From Dioscorea cayenensis subsp. rotundata (taxonomy: Eukaryota > Streptophyta > Magnoliopsida > Dioscoreales > Dioscoreaceae): 64,000 nucleotides of DNA. The DNA lies in contig NC_052480.1 of the NCBI RefSeq assembly GCF_009730915.1, positions 4,092,001 to 4,156,000 on the forward strand, in the 5' to 3' direction. This document shows, one piece after another, positions 33,632 through 45,632 of the stretch (the first letter of the stretch is position 1; every line of letters begins with the position of its first letter). The translations under genes and the position numbers were made by a program. The notes below the pieces were generated by a model. That model did no database searches. It was not told where the DNA came from and saw nothing but the letters and a program-made list of their open reading frames with translations.

Positions 33632-34319
33632 TGTAATGAATTATGACTCAATCAATGCAACAATCAATAACCAGAGTAATTATCCAACTTCCAGGTAGAA
33701 TATCACAATAGAATTGAGATGAACTCTTCAATACAGTGATAGATCTAAGAATTCTATCTCAGAATGATAGTGTTCTACTACACAACAATCAACAAGTAGT
33801 AATACTGAAACTGTAATTCAGATGTAGAAAAATTAAGCTCACAGTGCTGTAGATCGGACAGAAATAAGTAGAAAAACAGTAAGATAAATGGGAATGCCTT
33901 CCCTCCCAACTAGATCGCCGGATGATCACCGGAGATCTTGCTAGGCCGAAGTTCCTTTCTCTGATCTTCAATGCCCTCTTCCCTCTTGCTCTCTTTCTTT
34001 TAAATCTCCTCCCGATAGTTAGCATAACTAACTATCCTCGTCCATCAATCGTTCTCTTACAAGCTGCCACGATGGCGTAACTAACCCTTCTTCACATCCA
34101 ATGGAATCCTCTCCTATTGCCACCTGTCTGGGAGTAAGATAACCTGCTAATCTGGTGATCCTGCACCTCTCTCTATTACTCATGCAGATCATTAGTGGGG
34201 ATGTTTCCACATCAGCCAACTTATCCACCTCAGCTATCTTTCTCCCCTGCACGTGACTTCCTATTTTCAATTTCCTTGGCTCCAAAGACTCTCCCGCCAG
34301 CTTCACTCCTTGCATAACA
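33632..34319 (-). repeat. Gypsy LTR-B (middle), a mosaic of LTR-A and LTR-C
   Basis: From 33632 to about 34162 it carries LTR-C variants (for example gctgccacgatggcg, ggtgatcctgcacc). From about 34180 to the end it carries LTR-A variants (actcatgcagatc, gcacgtgacttcctatt). The switch lies between 34163 and 34181. Confidence 0.92.
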
Positions 34320-34723
34320 CAACCTCCCCCATTAAAAACATCCTTGTCCTCAAGGATAATAGATGGAAAGTACTGACGCATATATTCAACATCTTCCCAG
34401 GAATTTTCAGAATCCATCATTCCTTCCCACTGAACTAGAATTTGTTCAATTTGCTCTGAATTTCTGAGAAATGTTCTTTGTTGCAGGATGGCTTTCGGTT
34501 GCAATGAAGGACCAATTTCAGTAGCGATAAGTGGTAAAGGCATAGAATTTACTTGTGATCCTAGATCACCTTCGCATTTCTTCAGTAGGGAAACATGAAA
34601 TACTGGATGAATACGTGCTCCTTCAGGCAAAGGTAATATATAAGCTACGGAGCCAATCTTTTGTATAATTTTGAATGGTCCAAAATAGCGCATGCTCAAT
34701 TTCTGATTTTTGCGCATGACCAC
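34028..34723 (-). pseudogene. Gypsy unit 2: integrase C-terminus with chromodomain, reading into LTR-B
   Basis: Same 231-residue frame as in unit 1; it differs only near the end, in the part coded by the LTR-C-like section of LTR-B (for example TPRQVAIGEDS instead of TPEQVATGEDS). Confidence 0.85.
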
Positions 34724-34729
34724 TGAATG

Positions 34730-35276
34730 TTATCTACACGGCTTAAGTTTGACAAATACCCATTGTCCTACTTCAAATAAAATCTCACATCTTTTCCTGT
34801 CAGCTAATCTCTTCATCCTGACCTGAGCCTTCAATAAATTATGCTTCAACTGTCTCAAAACCTGATCTCTTTGTTGCAACATTTGTGATATGTCAGGTGG
34901 ATTATGATCAGTGGTATAATATGATAACAAGGATGGAGGATCCCTACCATATACAATGTGGAAAGGAGTCATAGCTATACTACACTGGAATGATCATGTG
35001 TTGTACCAATACTGTGCCCAAGGTAACAATTCAACCCAATTTCTTGGATTCTTTGCCACAAAACACCTGAGATATAATTCCAAGCATTTGTTTAATGCTT
35101 CCGTCTGACCATCAGTTTGAGGATGATATGATGAGGACATTGACAAGGTTGTTCCCATTGCCTTGAATAATGATTTCCAGAATCTGCTTAGGAAAACTTT
35201 ATACTTGTCAGATACAATAGAAATAGGAACCTCATGTAATTTGATGATATTCTGTATGAAAACTACAACAAAATTA
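34730..35276 (-). pseudogene. Gypsy unit 2: integrase core remnant
   Basis: Same content and same deletion junction as unit 1 at 30714-31260. Confidence 0.83.
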
Positions 35277-36099
35277 GATGCTTCAAATGGCTATCCCAGT
35301 CCACACTGTAAACCAATATGTCATCAAAGAAAATTAAAACAAACTTCCTCATAGCAAACTGAAAAATACTATTCATTAGAGACTGGAATGTTGCTGGAGC
35401 ATTTGTTAACCCAATTGGCATCATCACCCACTAAAAATGTCCATGATGGGTTCTAAAAGCTGTCTTATGTTTATTTTTAGCACAAATCAAAACCTGATGG
35501 TATCTTGACCTCAAGTCCAACTTGGAAAAATATTTTACTCCATTAAGCTCATCCAACAACTCATTAACAACTGGTATAGGATAAGCATCTAATATAGTTA
35601 TCCCATTCAAGGCCCTGTAATCAGTACAAAATCTCCAGGTTCCATCCTTTTTCTTGACTAAAATAACAGGAGATGAAAAAGGACTGTTGCTTGGTTCAAT
35701 TAACCCCTTTTGTAGCATTTGATCAACCATGATTTTAATCTCTGTCTTCTGACTATGATGATATCTGTATGGTCTAACCTTAACAGGAATAGAATTGGGT
35801 TGTAAAGGTATTTTATGATCAAATATCCTCACTGGTGGTAAACCCTTAGGTACATCAAATACCCTCCGATACTTTAACAGTAAATGTTTTAAAGCATCAA
35901 GTAAGCCTTCAACAAATTCTCCAGTTTTCTCCCTTGATTCTATAGTTATGGCTTGATCATCAGTGCCTTTTGTAACTGTCTCAACTGCTTCAATAGTCAT
36001 TTGATAACACTGGATAATGGATTTCACAGAACTTAATCTGTGAAGCTGGTGTATAGAAGTAGGTTGTGGACCCAGATTTTGCTCTCCAGTAATCATCAC
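35266..36099 (-). pseudogene. Gypsy unit 2: reverse transcriptase (partial)
   Basis: The open part 35431-36099 is identical in protein to unit 1. Unit 2 lacks the extra base seen in unit 1, so apart from a TAG after THHGHF the frame continues into [13 protein letters not shown] and FFDDILVYS. RNase H is missing as in unit 1. Confidence 0.88.
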
Positions 36100-36236
36100 A
36101 AATTTTCCTTCATTATAAAATTGTAATGAGAGAATACCTGTAATCCATTATGTGAGCACCTATAGTTGCTAACCAGGAAGCTCCCATAATTACCTCAGCT
36201 CCTGCTATTGGTAACAAATACACAAGAAATATCAAT

Positions 36237-36449
36237 TCACATCCTTGGATGTTTATCTTGAATTAATGGATCTACTTTTCCTTCCACTTGTAAAAAATTT
36301 CCATCCCCAACTAACACCTTAAATGTAGGTGTTGGTTGTATGTCCAACTGTAAAAATTTGGCAATTCTCGGTTGTATGAAGTTATCATCACCCCCTCCAT
36401 CGAACAACACCTTTACTGATTGCCCTTTGATTGACCCCGTAAACCTCAT
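36237..36449 (-). pseudogene. Gypsy unit 2: aspartic protease remnant
   Basis: Identical reading to unit 1, including the DGG in place of the active-site DSG. Confidence 0.76.
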
Positions 36450-36792
36450 AGTCCCAATAGTCTATTCATGGCATTGAGTGATGATTTGGGGCCTGATTCT
36501 TCATTAACTATATTCTCCTCTAATTCTACCACAAAACCATTGGGTTCTTGCTCATTGATTTCAGAAGATTCTTCTCCCCACTATAGCAACAACAGCCTTT
36601 TATTCTGACATTTATGTGTAGGAGAGTACTTTTCATCACTATTAAAACATAATCCCTTTGCCTTCCTTAACTGCATTTCCTTGAAACTAATCTTCTTGAA
36701 TACAGGAGGATGTTGAGATGAGTTAGATTATGTCAACTGTGGAACATTATGATTAACTGGTAACAACTTCTGCACTTGAGTAATTCCTTTTC

Positions 36793-37508
36793 CTAATTGA
36801 TTATTAACATTGATATCAGGAGTGAATTGCATCTTCCTTGTATTAGCTTTTGGCAAAGGGTCAGGGGATATTTATTTTCATACAACTTTGCCAATTTTGC
36901 TGCTTTAAAAATTGACTCGGGTAATAAAGGAATAATGTCCTTTGATTTTCTCTTCCCAACCCACTGATGAAACATTTCAACATTGCAGATGGTGACACTC
37001 CTTCAACTCTAATAGCCAAGGATACAAAAGTGGCATAGTAACTTGTTACAGAGTCCTCCTGCACCAATTTAAAAAGTGCATATTCAGGTGTTTCAAATAC
37101 TGATGCCCCATAAACTTCTTCTAATGCATTAACCAATGAAGGCCAATTGTCTACCTTCCCTTCCTTCTCCAACATCTAAAACCATGGCACTACCTCTCCA
37201 TCAAAATGTATAGATGCTTTCTCCAGTCACTCGGCATCTGTTGCTCTATAATATTTGAAAAATTGTTCTGCTTTATAGATCCAATTTAACACCTCTTCAC
37301 CATCAAATCGAGGAAAGTCCAATTTGATAGAATGAGTGGTGAAAGGTTTGGATTTAACATACTCTCCATCATCTCTGAATTCTCCACTTGAATTTTGTAC
37401 TGCTCCAGCTGTGTTAACTGTGGTAGATACAATTTGAGATTCAATGTATTTAGAAATTGTCTGTATAAACATCTCTAACATTTTAACCTTATCATCCCTT
37501 TGAGCCAT
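36793..37508 (-). pseudogene. Gypsy unit 2: gag remnant
   Basis: Same as unit 1 gag, with a small private indel near 36855 (ggcaaagggtcagggg against ggcagtgcagg) that changes the downstream frame. Confidence 0.83.
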
Positions 37509-37651
37509 AGCTGTAATTAGCCTTTCTTCCCTTTACTCCATAGTAGCTTGCAGACCATCAATCTTTGCTACTAAGTCCTTAAATCGAGTAGCCTCTGCCA
37601 TCTTTGCAACAAAGTGCAAAGTAGATATCTCTCAATGAAAGCACCAAAATA

Positions 37652-38339
37652 TGTAATGAATTATGACTCAATCAATGCAACAATCAATAACCAGAGTAAT
37701 TGTCCAACTTCCAGGTAGAATATCACAATAGAATTGAGATGAACTCTTCAATACAGTGATAGATCTAAGAATTCTATCTCAGAATGATAGTGTTCTACTA
37801 CACAACAATCAACAAGTAGTAATACTGAAACTGTAATTCAGATGTAGAAAAATTAAGCTCACAGTGCTGTAGATCGGACATAAATAAGTAGAAAAACAGT
37901 AAGATAAATGGGAATGCCTTCCCTCCCAACTAGATCGCCGGATGATCGCCGGAGATCTTGCTAGGCCGAAGTTCCTTTCTCTGATCTTCAATGCCCTCTT
38001 CCCTCTTGCTCTCTTTCTTTTAAATCTCCTCCCGATAGTTAGCATAACTAACTATCCTCGTCCATCAATCGTTCTCTTACAAGCTGCCACGATGGCGTAA
38101 CTAACCCTTCTTCACATCCAATGGAATCCTCTCCTATTGCCACCTGTCTGGGAGTAAGATAACCTGCTAATCTGGTGATCCTGCACCTCTCTCTATTACT
38201 CCTGCGGATCATTAGTGGAGATGTTTCCACATCAGCCAACTTATCCACCTCAGCTATCTTGCTCCCCTGCACTTGACTTCCCATTTTCAATTTCTTTGGC
38301 TCCAAAGACTCTCCCACCAGCTTCACTCCTTGCATAACA
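37652..38339 (-). repeat. Gypsy LTR-C (right, 5' LTR of unit 2)
   Basis: Starts tgtaatgaattatg, ends gcataaca, followed by GTATC. It carries private variants in its right part (actcctgcggatc, gcacttgacttcccatt). Confidence 0.92.
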
Positions 38340-38344
38340 GTATC
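38340..38344. repeat. Target-site duplication GTATC, right
   Basis: Matches 29612-29616. Confidence 0.85.
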
Positions 38345-41300
38345 CCCTGAAAATTAACAATCAGTCCACATTTTTGTCAACAATTATAAAATTAAATTAA
38401 ATAAAATTTATATTAAAAAAAACCTTTTTAGCTATCATGAGACCATCTTTGTTGAGTGTTCTTGATGTATCCCTGGGAAACTGAAAAGATGGAGAAGGAA
38501 AATAAGGAAAGGAAGGGTCATGTAGTGTAGTTTGTGTAATTGTGGGAACTCCATTAGTCAAATGGTGTCCACAATTTTTTTTAATAAAATTATTTATATG
38601 TCCTCTGATATGCTATTTCAACCATTAAGTTTTTTTTTTTCTCTCTTGCGATAAAAATAGATAAAATGGAAGTATATTTTTCTTCCCAAATTGATTATTG
38701 AGTTATTTCTTATAATTTTTTTTAAAAACCATAAGCATCACCTCAAGATGTCAAAATAATAGATAGATACGGTGGTGTATTAGTAACAGTGGCTTAGAGA
38801 TTTACCATGTAGAATGGACTAATATTTAAAATAATGATGGTTTGCCATACGCATATTTCAAAGATCATACTTGCACAATAATAAATTTTCATTATCCTAC
38901 AACTATTGAAAAGATAAAAAAACAAAAAAATATGACTCCTTCCCCATGGAATCAGTTAACAATGTTATTTTTTTACTTTCCCATGAGGCTAGCTATTTCA
39001 TAAATGTTAAAAAATAGTTTAAATAAAATAGTTTATATTTAAATCGACACAAATTATATTACTCCTTTCAATTCTATTTGCATGTCTCTTCTATAAACTT
39101 TTAACATGCATGTTCATTTCAAAAATCCATAAAATATTAAATAATTTTTTACCATATTTATCTTCTACCTTTAATATATTTTTACGCTTTTTAACATTTT
39201 TTTGGAATGCATGAACCACCATTACTAGAGAGTGAATAAATAGTATAATTTTATTAAAGAGAAATTAATAAAATCTTGATGGATTTTTAAATAAGGATAA
39301 TTTTGAATAATTGGTATAATTTTTATAAATTTAAGACTATGAATCCGTTAATATAGATTGAAGAATAGTTGGTATAAATTTTTTAATGGATGGTAGAATC
39401 GGCTAAATGGATGTACAAATATGACCAGAAGTAAATCGAATCCTTAACATACCAAGCACACTTTTGTGATAATAAAGATACATTTAGATCATGTATCTTA
39501 ATATTTACTGTCAATGGCCAACACATCCAAAATTAAGGTTTATTGAAGAAATTATTTTCCCCCAAAACGGAATATTCAAAATCCATGTTTTCCATATAAC
39601 CTACCTTATGAGTTATAATCATAAGCCACTAATTAATGCACAAATATCGATTAATTTTTAATACATATAATAAATTAATCTACATCAAATTCAAGGTTGA
39701 CATCTCAATCATATATAGATTAGTTAGGTGCAATGTAACCTAATGGCCAATGATGAACTTAATTAAAAATTAGATGATCACATGATCTCCATAAAGGAAG
39801 GCATGCTTTATAAGAGAACCACTCTACTGCACGTCAAGGGATGGATTAAATTTCTTAATTAAAATTAGAGAACATGCCATGTTCTTAGAAGTACTCATCT
39901 TCATATACATGAATATTAAGTTTTTTAATTAGCATGTTATTTATTCCGGCCCTTTTGACTAACTTCAAAAAGACACAGTTTATAGCAACCATTTTGTGGT
40001 ACAAGTGACCGTATTAATCAATTAATTATGTTATCTAAGCAATGACTTTAATCTTTGTGAAATGCTGCATGTTAGCTAGCATGATAAGCTATGTGCTTGT
40101 GGCCTTTCAAGAATTATATAAAAAAATATAACACAGCTTTCTTGTAGATATGGTGTTCTCTTTGTACTTATCAATATTATATAAATTATTTCAAGTCTTT
40201 TTGTAAACTCTTAGTTTGAAAAACTAAAGCATTCCATGTGGATCTCTTGAATTCTTTAATTTTTCATTCAATAATAAAGTTAATAATATAATCTTGAAAT
40301 AATTTATATATATATATATATGTGTGTGTGTATGTATTCAAAATAAAAATTGCTTTAAATTAGAATATAAATTCCAAATTCTAAAATTTGAAATTATGAG
40401 CAAATTATTTATCCAAATTTTTTTTTCAAAATATATAAAGTAAAAACTAAAGATTTCTTGATCTATTAGCATCTGCCAATATATATGTAAAGTGTTCATG
40501 TTATTACCAAAAACAAATTTGAACCTCAATTTATATAAGATGATAATACAACTAGTATGTTGAGATAGTAACAACGTGCATACTTGTGCACGTGTCTTAC
40601 ATATTATTTGTCCATATATTATTTATAAAATAAAAAAAAACTCTATAAATTAGTATAAGCAATAAAAATAAGAAATTTAACAACAAATTTCAAACATGAT
40701 TAGAAAAATGATTCAAGGCCCTTCGAACCACCATGGTTTTGAAACTGAAACCCTAAAATATGGCCATGCAATGATGAACATACCTTGACTTTGTATTAAT
40801 CAAAGATATATACATATGACAAATTATATAAACAAAATGGCATTTAGTCTTCTTGTAATATCATGTGAGCGTCCCATGATGCTTGCAAAGACCACGATGT
40901 GAACTAAAGAGAAGCAAATGTAATAAGATCTCACTCTTGAGAACTTGAGAGAATCTTGTGGCATGGAAAATAAACTTAAAAAAGAGGTTGAATAATGATT
41001 GGAACCTCTATATCTCTCCGTATACAAGATGTACTTTGATTTGCATGTTATATCATTTAATGCTACCTGACATGCATTCAACTAACACCATAGTTATAAT
41101 GCATGCATGCAAATGCAACACAATTAGTACTTTGAGGTTTAATTTTCCTTAGGTTTTTATCAATTGTCACCAAGGTACTCCATTTTTTTTTATTGGCTCG
41201 GGTTCTATTTATATGTATATTTTTAATTTAATTTATTTATACTAATTTAAAAGATTAGTTAATTAAAATTAGTTAACCACCTTAAATTTATAAAAAAAAT

Positions 41301-42035
41301 TATATCAATTTTTCAAAAATATTTTATATTTAATAATTTATCAAAATTCCATTAATTTCTCTCTATTTTAATTATACCTTTTATTCCCTCTCTCAAATTG
41401 ATGCTTTATTTTTTTCCTAAAAATAGTTGGAAAGTACAAAAATACATTAAAGATTAGTAGTAAATAAAAAAATCATTTAATGTTTCATAATTAAATTTTT
41501 TTAAATAAATTTATTAAAAAAAAAAGAGAAGTAGGCATATAAATAGAACCGGAGAGAAGAAATTTTAAGTGTTTACCAACAAGCAAGTATAAACATAAGA
41601 GGCTAACCGATAAGTATCTATCTTTTATTTATCTTTATATAATTCATTCTTATCTATATATATATATATATAATTAAATCCTAAAATAAGATCCTTTTCT
41701 TTTTCTTAATTGTAACATATACACAAACAATCATCTCTTCCCTCTAGATCTCTAGATATATATATATATATATACAATATTAATGATATAATTAAGTGCT
41801 TAGTACTTTAAGATGACCATGTGACTCTAATAACAGTTCTTACAAGCAACAAGACCAAATCAGTTAATTAGCATGAGATCTTAAAAGATTTCATATTCTT
41901 GCAACTATGGAAAACTGTCATAAACCTCCTTTTTAACTCCCTCAATCAATGTCCACATTCTTTTCCTCTAAAACCCTTTACCTTCATCATCATGCACCAT
42001 AATATATTTGATATATATATTTCCCACAATTCTTC
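38345..42035. other. AT-rich intergenic region upstream of polygalacturonase 1
   Basis: No ORF with recognisable protein content. It contains (TA)n runs near 40305-40320 and 41655-41672. A possible inverted-repeat element has arms tcgggttctatttatatg (41198-41216) and catataaatagaaccgga (41536-41553). Confidence 0.5.
41198..41553. mobile_element. Possible MITE (inverted arms about 17 bp or more)
   Basis: The arms ggttctatttatatg and catataaatagaacc are exact inverted copies about 320 bases apart, with weaker similarity further in and an AT-rich core. The ends and any target duplication are undefined. Confidence 0.4.
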
Positions 42036-42043
42036 TATAAATA
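42036..42043 (+). promoter_or_regulatory. TATA box of polygalacturonase 1
   Basis: CTATAAATACA context, about 75 bases before the ATG at 42115. The sister gene has the same octamer on the minus strand at 47014-47021. Confidence 0.7.
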
Positions 42044-42114
42044 CAACCCCTAAAACCCCCATTTTCATCACCAAATATTCTCCTTCTCCTCATCATCTCC
42101 TCTTGTTACCTCTA

Positions 42115-43456
42115 ATGGCTCAGCCAAAAATCCTTTTGTTCCTTAACCTCTTCCTTGCATTGTCTTCAGATGCAATGGCAGCCTATAACATAATAAACTT
42201 CGGGGCCAAACCCGATGGCCGGACCGACTCTGCGAAGGCCTTTTTAAGAGCATGGGCTGCCGCCTGCTCTTCGAAGACACCGGCAAGCATCTACGTCCCC
42301 TCCGGCAAGTTCCTTGTGAGCCAGGCCTTGTTCAATGGCCCATGCAAAAATGCAGCCATAAAGATCACCATTGATGGAACCATTTTTGCACCCTCTGGTT
42401 ATAGTTCCATGACTGACTGGGTCACCTTCAAGTATGTTCAAGGTCTCTCCATCTCCGGTGGTGTCCTCGATGGCCGTGGCCAAGCCTTTTGGGCTTGTAA
42501 GATGGCCGGGAAAAATTGCCCTCAAGGAGCCTCGGTAAATTTTCTATTATCTTCAATTCTATCAAATTTCATTAATACACAAGTGATATTTCCTTAACAT
42601 GATTATTTTTATAGACACTAAGAATAGGGCAATCAAAGAATGTGAGGATCAGCGGCATGAGTTTACTAAACAGCGAAATGTTTCACATGGTGATTTTCGG
42701 TAGCACTGGTGTGACATTACAAGGTATGAACATTATCGCACCTGAGAACAGCCCAAATACCGACGGCATCCACATCCAAATGTCAAGTGGCGTGACAATC
42801 CAAAGCTCATCGATGAGAACCGGCGATGATTGTATCTCTCTCGGAGCCGGCTCTACCAATATCTGGATGGAACGCATCAGTTGTGGCCCAGGACATGGCA
42901 TTAGGTATGTTAAACTTATAATAAACACACTAACTTAATTAATTTGTTATTTTCTTAATAAAAACAATAAATTAAATTACTATAATTATAATTACTGTGA
43001 GAATGCAGCATAGGGAGCTTAGGAGGGATAACAGACGATGAAGGAGTACAAAACATAACCGTGAGAAATGCGGTGATCACCGGAACACAAAATGGAGTAA
43101 GGATCAAGACATGGGGGAAACCGAACAACGGGTTTGTGCGAGATGTGAAATTCGAGCATGTAACAATGCGAAATGTGCAAAACCCGATCGTTGTTGATCA
43201 AAACTATTGCCCGGGTAATGTGAATTGCCCGAACCAACATTCGGGTATCAAGATAAGTCAAGTGTCTTATACCGATGTGAAAGGAACTTCGGCGACGCCA
43301 GTGGCTGTGAAGTTTGATTGCAGTGCTACAAACCCTTGCAATGGCATGAGATTGCAGGATATTAAGCTCACTTATCAGAATAAGCCAGCAATGTCCTACT
43401 GTAAGAATGTTAAGGGAAGTGTGTCTGGTTTGGTTGTGCCTCAAAGTTGTTTTTGA
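42115..43456 (+). CDS. Polygalacturonase 1 (GH28, pollen exopolygalacturonase type)
   Basis: Three exons, 42115-42534, 42615-42904 and 43009-43456, encode 385 residues. A hydrophobic signal peptide (about 1-22, before AYNIINFGAKPDG) sends it to the cell wall, where GH28 enzymes hydrolyse alpha-1,4-galacturonosyl bonds of pectin. All catalytic signatures are present: NTDG (188-191), GDDC (210-213), GHG (233-235) and RIK (268-270). The compact form and wording (SPNTDGIHIQMS, GTQNGVRIKTWGKPN) resemble pollen exopolygalacturonases, so a role in pollen or tube growth is likely but inferred. The ATG at 42115 was chosen because it directly precedes the signal peptide, 75 bases after a TATA box; upstream in-frame Met codons belong to the leader. 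A paralogue faces it at 45633-46950. Confidence 0.95.
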
Positions 43457-43622
43457 ACTTGCTTATAACTTTATAATGATTAGGGATACGTGCATGGGAA
43501 TCTAGGGTATCTCCGGCTAACTGGCTTGTAATAGGGCTTTGTTAGATCCTGTGAGAATCTAGTGTTGGGTTCCATATCTAAGTGCTAGCTTGTACTTGTG
43601 GTCAGTAGTGGTCTTCTCTATG

Positions 43623-43624
<2 letters not shown>

Positions 43625-43670
<46 letters not shown>
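43625..43670. repeat. (TTA)n microsatellite
   Basis: About fifteen ATT/TTA units, 170 bases after the polygalacturonase 1 stop. Confidence 0.95.
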
Positions 43671-43674
<4 letters not shown>

Positions 43675-45574
43675 CCAATTTCTCATAGTTTTTATAAACA
43701 ATGAAAGTAGAGCTAATTGCATGGCATTGATGATACTATTTCATTGTCTATTTTTATTGCATGTTTTATATAATAATCATAGTTGTGGTTAGTTATTTAA
43801 GGACATAGTTAGCAGTTACTTAAAAGAAGATGTCACTAATCAATGAGCATTAGTGAAGTCAAATGCTATTTTTAATTCACTTGAGCATTTGGACCGTTTT
43901 GGGGGTTATTACATTAATGGTTGCAGATAAGAAGTTAAAGAGTTCATTAACCTCTTTTTAAGTTTTTTAGGAATTTTCTTTGTAAAGAAATTATATTAAA
44001 ATGCATATTTGTATGTTTGATCTCCATAAAACAACAATATTTAACTATATAGACTATAATCGAAACCCAAGTTTAAAAAATTAAAAAAAATTAGTTGATT
44101 TTTCAAAATTATCAAAGGGTTAATAGAGATATTTTTTTTAAAAGCAAACCCACCCATAAATATTGATTCATTGATAGTGCTTTAATTTCTATTAAAAAAA
44201 TAATTTTAATTAGTTGTAAAATTTTAAAAAAAAAAATCCATTACTTATAAAGCTGAAACCCAATTTATTTTAACTTGACAGTTAGATTGAGCCAGAGTAC
44301 TTTAGCTATGTCACTCCATCAACCAAGAAAGTAACCCATTATTAAAGCATTGAATCTCATTATCAACATTATCAATATAATTGATAACATGCATGCTCAT
44401 TATAAATTGGTAATGCTTTGATATCTCTATAAAATTTTCCCAATATTTTTTTATACCTACGCCATGTGTTTGTAGATTTAAATAATGGAAAAGCATGTGA
44501 CCTTATCAATGCATTATATGAGCACAACAATGTTGTTCCAAACTCTATTATATATATATATATATGATTTTGAGGCTCAAAATTTTGGCCTAGTTTCCAA
44601 CATCCATAAATGAATAGTATACCACATTACCTATAGCTTCTTTTAGGAGATGGAAAATGATTTCCATGGATGAAAAACTCTCTATCATTCCATCAATGGG
44701 TTCTAACATTTTCCATACCAAACATGAGTTTTATCTAACATGTTTTTGAAGAACAAGTGGTCATAAATCTCATTTCACTCAATTCTGTTAAGGTATATGT
44801 CTATTGTTAGCTTCAAGTCCTTTTTAATTGTCTACATGTTTGTTGCATTTGGGATTGAAACTTTGTGAATAAGAAGCATAACAACATATTTTATTTTCAT
44901 ATTTTTCATTTATATATAATATATACTATTACTCAAATGTAATGCTATTTCAATAAATTAAATGACCCATCTTACAATACTGTGGGACTTCCATCCCTCC
45001 CAAGTTTATAATTGATGGTTCGAATTCCTTCCAGTTTTAACGATTAAGATTTTATAATTTATCAATTTTTATTAAGATATAAAATAAATTAAATTTTATT
45101 GAATAAGTTTTTAAATGATTTTTGTTTTTTGAAAAAAAATAGATAAATCACAAATTCAATCTTAATAAAAAAATTTTAGAGGAAGAACACAGATCACTAG
45201 AAGTGAAAAGGCAACAGAACAAAATATCCCACACCCAACTATGAACAACAGGGGAGTGGTAATGAAGATGATTATTAGTGCAAAATGAAGAGATAAAAAT
45301 TTTACTTATATTAAAAAAAAGAAGGAGTTGAGGTATAAGATAAAAAAAAACAACAAGAAAGAGGAAGGAAAACTTTACTTGAAACTCAAATCTAATAAAA
45401 TAAACAAATTAAGATAATAAGATCCAATAATATTAGAAATTGATTAAATTAATTCTCCAACAATTGAAATGACCAATCATGTCTCACAGGACAATCCCAG
45501 CACATCCCTGACCACTCATCGGAGCTCAGGCGGCCGCCGGCGGCCGGAGACAGAACTCACATATTTCTAATTTT

Positions 45575-45579
<5 letters not shown>

Positions 45580-45616
<37 letters not shown>
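45580..45616. repeat. (TA)n microsatellite
   Basis: About eighteen TA units just after the end of polygalacturonase 2. Confidence 0.95.
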
Positions 45617-45619
<3 letters not shown>

Positions 45620-45632
45620 TAACCAATTAACC

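Larger units (their letters stand above)
29617..38339 (-). mobile_element. Ty3/gypsy chromovirus-like retrotransposon, tandem LTR-internal-LTR-internal-LTR
   Basis: Three LTRs (29617-30303, 33632-34319, 37652-38339; 687-688 bases) enclose two nearly identical internal regions of about 3.3 kb, all on the minus strand. Order in each: primer-site region (ttttggtgctttcattgaga), gag, protease, reverse transcriptase, integrase remnant, chromodomain, polypurine tract, LTR. One GTATC duplication flanks the whole block and none flanks the middle LTR, so it was one insertion that later became tandem. Both units share the same deletion of RNase H and the front of integrase and the same stops, so neither is autonomous. 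Confidence 0.95.
43457..45632. other. Intergenic between convergent polygalacturonase genes
   Basis: 3' flanks of both genes; no gene seen. Contains a (TTA)n tract, a (TA)n tract and a short GC-rich patch (gcggccgccggcggccgg, about 45530-45547). Confidence 0.6.

Noticed and set aside
41899..42114. Upstream in-frame extension of polygalacturonase 1
   Set aside because: Lies over the TATA box and leader; the signal peptide starts at the Met at 42115.
44990..45190. Possible further SINE (motif gatggttcgaattcc)
   Set aside because: A B-box-like motif only; no A box at proper spacing, no tail, no duplication.
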